Position numbers and translations under genes: made by a program. The notes beneath the pieces were generated by a model. That model was not told the origin of the DNA. It saw only the letters and a program-made list of their open reading frames with translations, and did no database searches. From Gammaproteobacteria bacterium (GTDB lineage Bacteria > Pseudomonadota > Gammaproteobacteria > Pseudomonadales > Pseudohongiellaceae), in the NCBI GenBank assembly GCA_041395725.1, contig JAWKZW010000001.1, positions 124,001 to 188,000 on the forward strand: 64,000 nt of DNA. Reading direction: 5' to 3'. This document shows positions 55,014-63,072 of the stretch, piece by piece (position 1 is the first letter of the stretch; each line of letters opens with the position of its first letter).

Positions 55014-58000
55014 ATGACAATTAAGGTAGCAATAAGCCATAAAACCCTCTACAGGTTTGATCGCATGGTGGAGATTCACCCACATGTCGTCCGCCTGCGC
55101 CCTGCGCCGCACAGCCGTACACCCATCAACAGCTATTCTTTGAAAGTACTGCCGCAGGACCATTTCATCAATTGGCAGCAGGACCCGTTCAGCAACTATC
55201 TGGCCAGGCTGGTGTTCCCTGAACGAGCGAACCACCTTTCCCTGGAGGTGGAACTGGTTGCTGACATGACAGTAATCAATCCTTTCGATTTTTTCCTGGA
55301 GGAAAGCGCCAGGGAGTTCCCTTTTGAATACGATAACCAATTAAAGGTTGACCTGGCTCCTTATCTGACCATTACTGACAAAGGACCGAAGCTGCAGGCA
55401 TGGATCAAGACAATAAGTCGCAAGAAAACACCGACGGTTGATTTTCTTGTCAAGGTGAACGCTGATCTGCAAAAAGCAGTCGGCTATCTCATACGTCTCG
55501 AGACCGGTGTTCAGACCTGCGAGGAGACGCTTACCAAGGGTACCGGGTCCTGCCGTGATTCCGCATGGTTGCTGGTTCAGATCATGCGCCACATGGGCCT
55601 GGCGGCCCGGTTTGTTTCGGGCTATCTGGTACAGCTCACCGCTGATGTGAAAGCGCTGGATGGCCCATCGGGACCGACAGAAGATTTCACCGATCTCCAT
55701 GCCTGGGCGGAAGTCTACATTCCCGGAGCGGGCTGGATTGGGCTCGATCCCACCTCCGGCCTTTTTGCGGCGGAAGGACATATTCCTCTGGCATGCACAC
55801 CTGATCCCGTGAGCGCCGCCCCGGTTACCGGCGCCATCGAAACCTGTGAAGTCGAGTTCGGCTACGAAAACAAGGTTACCCGCATCCATGAAGACCCGCG
55901 GGTCACGAAGCCGTTCAACACCGTGCAATGGCGACACATCAATGCACTGGGCAAGCAGGTCGATCAGGAACTCAAGAAACATAAAGTCAAACTCACAATG
56001 GGCGGCGAGCCCACGTTCGTCTCTATTGACGACATGGAAAGTCCGCAGTGGAACACGGCGGCGCTCGGCGCCGATAAACGTCGCCTGGCAGGAAACCTGC
56101 TGCTCAGCCTGAAGCAGAAGTACGGCAGGGGCGGCATGCTCCATTACGGCCAGGGGAAATGGTATCCGGGAGAACCTGTGCCACGCTGGGCACTGGGCCT
56201 GTACTGGCGCACCGACAAGAAACCCTTGTGGCGACAGAGCCGGTTGCTGGCTGATACATCAGAGCCCGGAAAAACAGATACTGCCCAGGCCGGTGAATTT
56301 ATCAACACGCTGGCGGAAAACCTGGGAGTCAACCGTCGCCATGTGGTCCCAGCCTTCGAGGATACCCTGCATTACCTTGTGAAAGAGGGATCTTTGCCAG
56401 CCAACGTCACGGTGGATGAAAACAGACTGAAAGATCCCCTGGAGCGCGACCGGTTGCGCCGGGTATTTTCTCAGGGCCTGGGAAAAGAAGTCGGTTATGC
56501 GCTGCCGGTTGCCTGGTTAGAGGAAGGTAGCAGCAAAGGCTGGCACAGCTGTCGCTGGTACTTCCGGCGAGATGCCATGTACCTCATACCCGGCGATTCA
56601 CCACTGGGGTTCAGATTGCCACTGGACAGTATCCCCTGGCAGGCTCCCGAGGATGGGTTGCAGGAATTCGATGCCGATCCGTTCGATGTACCGGAAGAAC
56701 TGGATCAGAAACCAGGTCGCCGACGTAAGATCCGACAAACAGATAAGATTTTTCATACCGCACTGTGCGTAGAGGTGCGCGACGGTCGGTTACATGTTTT
56801 TATGCCACCGGTAAAAAAACTGCGGCACTACACCGAGTTACTGGGCGCTATAGAAGACACGGCGGGCAGACTGAAGACCCCAATAGTGCTTGAAGGGTAT
56901 GAGCCGCCACGGGACAGCAGACTGCGTAAATTAATGATTACACCTGACCCGGGCGTCATCGAAGTCAACGTGCATCCGGCACACGACTGGCAGGAGCTGA
57001 CCGGAATAGTCAAAACCTTGTACGATATCGCACGCAAGGAAAGACTCGGTACCGAAAAATTCATGCTGGATGGGAAACACACGGGAACTGGCGGAGGCAA
57101 CCATGTAACACTGGGCGCAGCCAGGGCCGAAGACAGCCCGTTTCTCAGACGACCTGATGTACTGGGCAGCCTGATCCGCTACTGGCAGAACCATCCCAGC
57201 CTTTCCTACCTGTTTTCCGGGCAATTCATCGGGCCGACCAGTCAGGCACCGAGGGTCGACGAGGCCCGCGATGACAATCTGTACGAACTGGAGATCGCCC
57301 TGCAACAACTCACTGTTGGTGAATCCCAGCAGCCCTGGCAGGTAGACCGGATACTGCGCAATTTTCTGGTGGACCTGACCGGCAATACGCACCGCGCGGA
57401 ATTCTGTATCGACAAAATGTATTCCCCTGACAGCGCCAGCGGCCGGCTGGGCCTCCTGGAATTCCGCAACTTCGAAATGCCCCCGCACTGGCAGATGAGT
57501 GCGCTGCAGATGCTGCTGATCAGAAGCCTGATGTCCCATTTCTGGCAGCACCCTTATACGCGCCCACTGATCAACTGGGGCACGGAACTGCATGACCGAT
57601 TCCTGCTTCCGCATTTTGTCTGGCAGGATCTTGGCTGGGTGATCGACGATCTGCGCCATGCAGGTTATCCTTTCGAGCTTGAATGGTTCAGCTCTTTTCA
57701 GGAATTCAGGTTTCCCCATTACGGAACCACGCACGTTGCAGGTATCGAACTGGAAATTACCGGGGCTATCGAACCCTGGCATGTGCTGGGAGAAGAGAGT
57801 TCCGGACAGGGTACTTCGCGCTACGTGGATTCTTCGGTTGAGCGATTGCAGGTGAAAGCGCGCAATATGACCAGCAATCGGTTTATCGTGACCTGCAATC
57901 AACGCAAACTGCCGCTGAACTATACCGGCAAGGAAGGTGAGTATGTGGGCGGCGTCAGATTCAAGGCCTGGGCGCCGTACTCGGCCCTGCACCCGATGCT

Positions 58001-58277
58001 GCCGGTCAACACCCCACTGGTTTTCGACGTGGTCGATACGTTCAACAACCGGTCCCTGGGTGGTTGTACGTACCATGTAGCGCATCCTGGTGGCCGCAAC
58101 TACAGTACATTCCCGGTCAATGCCAACGAAGCGGAAGCCCGGCGTGTCGCCCGGTTCTGGTTGCACGGGCACAGCCAGGGCGATCTGGAATATCGTATCG
58201 ATGATCCCCATCCGACTCAACCGTATACGCTAGATCTGCGTTACGACGCGCAACCGGACAAAGCAAGGAAAAAATAG
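55014..58277 (+). CDS. Large transglutaminase-like / DUF2126 protein of the Anbu locus
   Basis: This 1087-residue cytoplasmic protein has an N-terminal beta region (1-100, 'HKTLYRFDRMVEIHPHVVRL'). The transglutaminase-like cysteine protease domain has catalytic Cys180 ('GTGSCRDSAW'), His229 ('TDLHAWAEVY') and Asp245 ('GLDPTSGL'). A very long C-terminal DUF2126 region follows (about 330-1080). It includes 'KVKLTMGGEPTFVSIDDMES', 'DGKHTGTGGGNHVTLGAA', 'SYLFSGQFIGPTSQAPRVDE' and 'RLGLLEFRNFEMPPHWQMSA'. Proteins of this type accompany Anbu in many proteobacteria. They are proposed to act in a peptide-tagging or -trimming system; the substrate is unknown. Confidence 0.92.
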   Translation: MTIKVAISHKTLYRFDRMVEIHPHVVRLRPAPHSRTPINSYSLKVLPQDHFINWQQDPFSNYLARLVFPERANHLSLEVELVADMTVINPFDFFLEESAREFPFEYDNQLKVDLAPYLTITDKGPKLQAWIKTISRKKTPTVDFLVKVNADLQKAVGYLIRLETGVQTCEETLTKGTGSCRDSAWLLVQIMRHMGLAARFVSGYLVQLTADVKALDGPSGPTEDFTDLHAWAEVYIPGAGWIGLDPTSGLFAAEGHIPLACTPDPVSAAPVTGAIETCEVEFGYENKVTRIHEDPRVTKPFNTVQWRHINALGKQVDQELKKHKVKLTMGGEPTFVSIDDMESPQWNTAALGADKRRLAGNLLLSLKQKYGRGGMLHYGQGKWYPGEPVPRWALGLYWRTDKKPLWRQSRLLADTSEPGKTDTAQAGEFINTLAENLGVNRRHVVPAFEDTLHYLVKEGSLPANVTVDENRLKDPLERDRLRRVFSQGLGKEVGYALPVAWLEEGSSKGWHSCRWYFRRDAMYLIPGDSPLGFRLPLDSIPWQAPEDGLQEFDADPFDVPEELDQKPGRRRKIRQTDKIFHTALCVEVRDGRLHVFMPPVKKLRHYTELLGAIEDTAGRLKTPIVLEGYEPPRDSRLRKLMITPDPGVIEVNVHPAHDWQELTGIVKTLYDIARKERLGTEKFMLDGKHTGTGGGNHVTLGAARAEDSPFLRRPDVLGSLIRYWQNHPSLSYLFSGQFIGPTSQAPRVDEARDDNLYELEIALQQLTVGESQQPWQVDRILRNFLVDLTGNTHRAEFCIDKMYSPDSASGRLGLLEFRNFEMPPHWQMSALQMLLIRSLMSHFWQHPYTRPLINWGTELHDRFLLPHFVWQDLGWVIDDLRHAGYPFELEWFSSFQEFRFPHYGTTHVAGIELEITGAIEPWHVLGEESSGQGTSRYVDSSVERLQVKARNMTSNRFIVTCNQRKLPLNYTGKEGEYVGGVRFKAWAPYSALHPMLPVNTPLVFDVVDTFNNRSLGGCTYHVAHPGGRNYSTFPVNANEAEARRVARFWLHGHSQGDLEYRIDDPHPTQPYTLDLRYDAQPDKARKK

Positions 58278-58318
58278 CCGAGCCACCCATCAGAGGGTCA
58301 CGTGTGAGCAGTTCTGGC

Positions 58319-59608
58319 CTATGATGATTCAGAATGGATAATTATTTCCCGATGCGGGAAAGGAATTTTAATATCGTTTTCCTTGAAGGTGTCCCACAAG
58401 GCCAGCAACACCTGGCCTCTGATGTTGGTCAGTCCGTTCTGTGGATCCCGTATCCAGAACCGCAGTACGAAATCCAGCGATGACTCGCCGAAATCTGTCA
58501 TCCAGCAAACGGGTGCCGGTGCCACGACAATCCGACTCAGACCGTTCGCAGCTCCAAGGGCAAGTTCGATAATCTGGTGTGGATCAGAACGGTAAGAGAC
58601 ACCAAAACGAACATCCAGTCGAACAAGATCATCGGAGAACGACCAGTTGATCACCTGCTGGGTGATGAAATCTTCGTTGGGAATCAGAAACTCTCTACCG
58701 TCTCGGGTTACCACGGAGACGAAACGTGCACGCAATCCTCTAATCCAGCCGAAAGTCTCCCCCAATGAGATGGTGTCACCGGGCTTGATGGACCTGTCTG
58801 CAAGAATAATGATGCCCGAGATAAAGTTGGAAACAACTTTCTGCAGGCCGAAACCAATACCGACGCCTATGGCGCCAGAGAAAACCGCGAATATTGTCAG
58901 ATCGATCCCGATGGCCGACACCCCGGCCAGAATAACGGCTAAAATCAACAGTATTTTCAGAATCTTGCCGACCAGGACCCGCATCGACGGATTCAGTTCT
59001 TCTGAGCGCTGAATACGTTTTTCGATGCCATTGCCCACCGCCAGGGCAAGCCACAGCGTAGCACTCAGAAAGATAGCCGATCTAAGCAGCAGAAGTACCG
59101 AAACCCTGGCGCTGCCCACTGAAAACCCCACTGAATCGAGAAGGTCAGCGGCTTCTTCGGAAATGCCAAGTATTGTCAGAGCCACATAGGTCCAGACTAT
59201 CAGGGCGATAATCTTGGCCGCGAAGCGACTGCGCAATATATTTGAAAAGACCGATATCACCAGCCAGGCGAGAACCAGCAGCGAGGTGCTGTAAAGGATC
59301 TGATACTGTGGCGGCCAGCCGATGGCCTGAACCACGACTATCGCCAGCCCCAGAAAAACAACCAGCACTGCCCAATGAAGTAAGCGCAATCCGATGACAA
59401 TGGCCCTGAGCAGCCCAGGTCTTCCCTTTATCGTACGAGCCTGATTTTCCAGCGAGCGCCGCAGCCGGACTGCCACAGGCCGGGACAACAGCAACAGCAA
59501 AACCGTCAACCCCAGCTCAAACAGCACCTCGGGTCTGGAGATAAAATCAACCGCCTCCAGTGAATACGCTTGAAGACTGTTGAGAATGGTTTCGAGACTG
59601 AATTCCAT
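58319..59608 (-). CDS. Mechanosensitive channel of the MscS family
   Basis: This is a small-conductance mechanosensitive channel-like protein of 429 residues if started at the ATG at 59608. A GTG at 59638 would add 10 residues. Several TM helices precede the MscS core: 'ILAGVSAIGIDLTIFAVFSGAIGVGIGFGLQKVVSNFISG' (pore-lining helix, rich in Gly/Ala) followed by 'LADRSIKPGDTISLGETFGWI' of the beta domain and a C-terminal alpha/beta domain. It releases solutes on osmotic downshock, which fits a cell that accumulates glucosylglycerate (genes at 60052-64000). Confidence 0.93.
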   Translation of the reverse strand: MEFSLETILNSLQAYSLEAVDFISRPEVLFELGLTVLLLLLSRPVAVRLRRSLENQARTIKGRPGLLRAIVIGLRLLHWAVLVVFLGLAIVVVQAIGWPPQYQILYSTSLLVLAWLVISVFSNILRSRFAAKIIALIVWTYVALTILGISEEAADLLDSVGFSVGSARVSVLLLLRSAIFLSATLWLALAVGNGIEKRIQRSEELNPSMRVLVGKILKILLILAVILAGVSAIGIDLTIFAVFSGAIGVGIGFGLQKVVSNFISGIIILADRSIKPGDTISLGETFGWIRGLRARFVSVVTRDGREFLIPNEDFITQQVINWSFSDDLVRLDVRFGVSYRSDPHQIIELALGAANGLSRIVVAPAPVCWMTDFGESSLDFVLRFWIRDPQNGLTNIRGQVLLALWDTFKENDIKIPFPHREIIIHSESS

Positions 59609-60051
59609 TGGTTCCGCTTCAAAAAGTGACCCAGACACACTCCCTGCCTGCGGGTGCTGGCAAGTTGACTTCTAATCTGCCAGAACTCTGGTGTAAATAC
59701 GATCTATATCTATCAGCGAAACCTTGGCCTGCAAAACTGACGCGGCAGCAGAATCAGCGCCACAGCCAGCGGTCAAGGGGCAAGCCACCGGTAGCAGTAG
59801 CAGGTGGAGATCAGCTGGGCGCGGCACGAAGCACCAGAGGCGGATCGATAGAGCGAGCTGGGCGACAGCAGGCTGGCAGCTAGAGAAATCCCATTGATGA
59901 AAGGGTAATTCTGCACCATCACGTGGCATAAGCCAGAAAGACGCACCACCATAGAACAAGGCAGGGATCGCTGAAGATCTGCCCTACCAATCTGCCCTCG
60001 AACTCGCTAAGCTCGGTAGCTCAGTGAGCGTCAAACTAGGTCTTACCTGCC
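59609..60051. other. Intergenic region between mscS-like gene and the glucosylglycerate cluster
   Basis: There are 443 bp with no gene I can support. AGCT-cggt-AGCT (about 60008-60019) forms a small hairpin. The divergent genes imply that promoters for both lie here; I could not pick a convincing -35/-10 pair. Confidence 0.35.
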
Positions 60052-60948
60052 ATGCAACCCCCGGAACACGGACTCATACAGAAATTCCTCGACGAGGAGC
60101 GCCTGCCCCCTTCGTTCGCCCGACTGATCACTGAATGGTACCTGCCCCTGGCCCGACAACTGCTGGAAAGAGGCCGTATTCTGGACCGTCCCCTGATAGT
60201 TGGCATAAACGGTGCACAAGGTACTGGTAAATCGACTCTGGCCAAATTCCTGACTCTGATGTTGACGCACCAACAGCTTCGCGTAGCAAACCTGTCTCTC
60301 GACGATCTCTACCTGGATAGCCATCGTCGCGGGGATCTAGCCAGCCGGATTCACCCCCTGCTGGCCAGCCGCGGTGTGCCCGGGACCCATGATCTGCAAC
60401 TGGGGGAGCAGGTGATGGACCTGCTGGCGGATCCGGCCAGTGAGGGGCAGCTGGCCCTGCCCCGCTTCGATAAAGCCGTCGACGAGCCAAGACCCAGGGC
60501 TGAATGGGATACTGTGGCATTACCCGTGGATGTGGTGCTGCTGGAAGGCTGGTTCGTAGGCCTGCAAGCGCAGCCCGATGCCCTGCTGGATGAACCGGCT
60601 AACAGCCTGGAGGCTGACGAGGATCCCGATGGCGCCTGGCGCCGCTATGTTAATCAGCAGCTCACGAACTATCAGCCGCTGTTTGACCGCCTCGACTACC
60701 TGGTCATGCTGAAGGCCCCCTCTTTCGCCTGTGTGCAGCAGTGGCGCAGCCTGCAGGAACAGAAACTGGCGGCCACGGCCGGCACTACCGCCAACAAGGT
60801 GATGGACCAACCCGCACTTGACCGCTTCATCCAGCATTTCGAGCGGCTGACTCGCCATTGCCTGGCGACCCTGCCCGGGCAGGCCGATCTGGTTTTCTAC
60901 CTGGATGAAGACCACCAGATAACCCACAGCGAACCGATTCTGCATTGA
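60052..60948 (+). CDS. D-glycerate 3-kinase-like P-loop kinase
   Basis: This 298-residue P-loop kinase is of the plant-type glycerate kinase group. It shows Walker A 'GINGAQGTGKSTLAKFL' (about 51-67), 'NLSLDDLYLDSHRR', 'HPLLASRGVPGTHD', 'LPRFDKAVDEPRPRAEW', 'DVVLLEGWFVG' and 'WRRYVNQQL'. It would convert glycerate to 3-phosphoglycerate. It is the first gene of a plus-strand run: kinase, HAD phosphatase (4 bp away), GpgS and a GH13_18 phosphorylase. In that run it would recycle glycerate released by phosphorolysis into the acceptor for GpgS. Confidence 0.88.
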   Translation: MQPPEHGLIQKFLDEERLPPSFARLITEWYLPLARQLLERGRILDRPLIVGINGAQGTGKSTLAKFLTLMLTHQQLRVANLSLDDLYLDSHRRGDLASRIHPLLASRGVPGTHDLQLGEQVMDLLADPASEGQLALPRFDKAVDEPRPRAEWDTVALPVDVVLLEGWFVGLQAQPDALLDEPANSLEADEDPDGAWRRYVNQQLTNYQPLFDRLDYLVMLKAPSFACVQQWRSLQEQKLAATAGTTANKVMDQPALDRFIQHFERLTRHCLATLPGQADLVFYLDEDHQITHSEPILH

Positions 60949-60952
60949 CCCG

Positions 60953-61816
60953 ATGCCTGCATTAAAGCCGCTACCCACACTGGACCCTAACCCACCGCCT
61001 CTGCTCGTGGTCACGGATCTGGACGGTACCCTGCTTGATCATTTCACCTACAGTTTCGACGCTGCCCGGGATGCCCTTGACAGCCTGCGTACTCTCGGGA
61101 TTCCCCTGATACCCAACACCAGCAAAACCGGTGCCGAGTTGCATCAACTGCGCCGTGAACTGGGCTCAAAGGACCCGTTTATTGTGGAAAACGGTTCCGC
61201 TATCTTTCTGCCGCGCGACAGCTTTCCACTGCCACCGGAAGGCAGCGTCCGCAACCAGGACTACTACCTGGTGGAACTTGGCCTGAGCCTCGAGACCATT
61301 CTTGAACGTCTGGCGCCGCTGCAGGCACGCTTCAAGTTCCGGGGTTTTCACGACCTGAGCGACAGCGAACTGGAAGAACTGACCGGGCTTGACCAGGCCC
61401 GGCTCGCTCTGTCCAGACAACGGCAATTCAGTGAACCGCTGATCTGGGAGGATACCGAAGCCGCCTGTGAAACTTTCAAAGCACAATTGCGCGCATCAGG
61501 CTTACAGACCCTCCAGGGGGGGCGCTTCCTGCACGTCCTGGGGCAGACCGACAAGGGCAAGGCACTTGACCGACTGCGCGCGCTTTACCAGCAGACCTAC
61601 GCAAAGTCGTTTACTGTCATAGCGCTGGGGGACAGCGGCAACGACGTTGCCATGCTCGAGGCTGCCGACCTGCCCGTGTTGATACGTTCACCAGCGCACA
61701 ACCTGCCGCAGCTGTCGAGTGACAAACCAGTCACCATCAGCAGCAAATCCGGTCCCGCGGGGTGGAACGAATGCGTGCTGAATCTCGTCCAGCAATTCAA
61801 TCAGAACAGGGAGTAA
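60953..61816 (+). CDS. gpgP: Glucosyl(mannosyl)-3-phosphoglycerate phosphatase (HAD-IIB)
   Basis: This 287-residue HAD phosphatase of the MPGP group shows motif I 'VVTDLDGTLLDHFTYSFDAA', 'PLIPNTSKTGAELHQLRREL', 'PFIVENGSAIFLP', 'RFLHVLGQTDKGKALDRL' and motif IV 'VIALGDSGNDVAMLEAAD'. MPGP enzymes remove phosphate from mannosyl- or glucosyl-3-phosphoglycerate. The neighbour is a GpgS-type synthase, so glucosyl is the likelier substrate. The assignment of sugar rests on context, not on visible specificity residues. It ends 6 bp before the gpgS ATG. Confidence 0.88.
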   Translation: MPALKPLPTLDPNPPPLLVVTDLDGTLLDHFTYSFDAARDALDSLRTLGIPLIPNTSKTGAELHQLRRELGSKDPFIVENGSAIFLPRDSFPLPPEGSVRNQDYYLVELGLSLETILERLAPLQARFKFRGFHDLSDSELEELTGLDQARLALSRQRQFSEPLIWEDTEAACETFKAQLRASGLQTLQGGRFLHVLGQTDKGKALDRLRALYQQTYAKSFTVIALGDSGNDVAMLEAADLPVLIRSPAHNLPQLSSDKPVTISSKSGPAGWNECVLNLVQQFNQNRE

Positions 61817-61822
61817 TTGATC

Positions 61823-63046
61823 ATGGGGGATTTCTACCAGAATGGTGTTATCACGACCTTACACAACCTGAGCAAACGGCCACTGCATGAGCTGGAGGAT
61901 GAACTGGTTCAGTTCTCAGCGCAGCGCTCCATGTGCCTGATCCTGCCTTCGCTGTTTTCTGAACTGGAGGGTGAAGCACTCCCACGGATTGTCGATCATC
62001 TCACCAATGTGCCGTACCTGAACGAGGTAGTGATCGGGCTCGACCGCGCCGACGAAGCCCAGTACCGACATGCCCTCGAATTCTTTTCCCGCCTGCCCCA
62101 GAGGCATCATGTTCTGTGGAACGATGGTCCCAGATTGCGGAATATCGATGCCATGCTGCAGGAAAAAGGCCTGGCACCACAGGAACCCGGCAAGGGACGC
62201 AATGTCTGGTACTGTCTGGGCTTCGTACAATCTGCCAGCCGCAGCGAAGCCATCGGCCTGCATGACTGTGATATTGTCACCTACGACCGGGAGCTGCTGG
62301 CGCGCCTGATGTACCCGATCGCCAATCCCAACTTCAGTTACGAGTTCTGCAAGGGGTATTACGCGAGAGTAGCCGATGGCAGCATCAATGGGCGGGCCTG
62401 CCGTCTTCTGGTGACACCCCTGATCAGGGCACTTAAGAACATGCTCGGCCCCATGGCCTATCTGGACTACATGGACAGCTTTCGCTACCCACTGGCCGGC
62501 GAATTTTTTTTCCGTCGGGACGTGGTTGCCGACCTGCGCATTCCCTCGGACTGGGGCCTGGAAATAGGCGTTCTGTCAGAAATGGAGCGCAATTATTCGA
62601 CTAATCGTATCTGCCAGGTGGATATCGCCGACACCTATGACCACAAGCACCAGGACCTGTCAATCGACGACGAGACAGCAGGCCTGTCCCGCATGTCCAT
62701 CGACATTGCCAAGGCACTGTTTCGCAAGCTGGCAACCTACGGGGTAGTCCTTTCCAGTGAAACGTTCCGTTCTCTGAAGGCCAACTATTTCCGCATCGCC
62801 CTCGACTTTGTCGAAACCTACCGCAACGACGCCCAGATGAATGGCCTGAGCATCGATATTCACAAGGAGGAGCAGGCGGTTGAGCTGTTCGCCAGAAACA
62901 TAGTGACTGCCGGCGAACGATTCCTCGACAATCCGATGGAAACGCCGTTCATCCCCAGCTGGAACCGGGTCCGCAGTGCGGTACCTGATATTTTCGAACA
63001 GATCCATCATGCCGTCCGACAGGACAACAAGGATTTTTCTCCCTGA
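61823..63046 (+). CDS. gpgS: Glucosyl-3-phosphoglycerate synthase
   Basis: This transfers glucose from an NDP-glucose to 3-phosphoglycerate. The 407-residue product is of the GT81/GpgS type. It has 'RSMCLILPSLFSELEGEALP' at the N-terminus, the DxD-like metal site in 'GLHDCDIVTYD', 'CKGYYARVADGSINGRA' and 'GEFFFRRDVVADLRIPSDWG'. The start at 61823 (MGDFYQNGVI) has AGGGAG 9 bases upstream; a TTG two codons earlier is less likely. ADP-glucose from glgC in the same window, or UDP-glucose, could be the donor. Confidence 0.93.
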   Translation: MGDFYQNGVITTLHNLSKRPLHELEDELVQFSAQRSMCLILPSLFSELEGEALPRIVDHLTNVPYLNEVVIGLDRADEAQYRHALEFFSRLPQRHHVLWNDGPRLRNIDAMLQEKGLAPQEPGKGRNVWYCLGFVQSASRSEAIGLHDCDIVTYDRELLARLMYPIANPNFSYEFCKGYYARVADGSINGRACRLLVTPLIRALKNMLGPMAYLDYMDSFRYPLAGEFFFRRDVVADLRIPSDWGLEIGVLSEMERNYSTNRICQVDIADTYDHKHQDLSIDDETAGLSRMSIDIAKALFRKLATYGVVLSSETFRSLKANYFRIALDFVETYRNDAQMNGLSIDIHKEEQAVELFARNIVTAGERFLDNPMETPFIPSWNRVRSAVPDIFEQIHHAVRQDNKDFSP

Positions 63047-63072
63047 CTTTTTAGTGGGAAGTTACCCCCAAT

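Noticed and set aside
54581..55015. A minus-strand open frame of 144 codons between anbu and the transglutaminase gene
   Set aside because: The predicted protein is Trp/Cys/Arg-rich with no domain; it overlaps the start of the transglutaminase gene and I found no supporting ribosome site or homology. I considered a decayed transposase but could not see its catalytic residues.
59990..60040. A tRNA-like GGTAGCTCAGTGAGCG word near 60014
   Set aside because: Only the D-arm-like word is present; there is no acceptor stem, anticodon arm or T-loop around it. It reads as a short hairpin (AGCT-cggt-AGCT).
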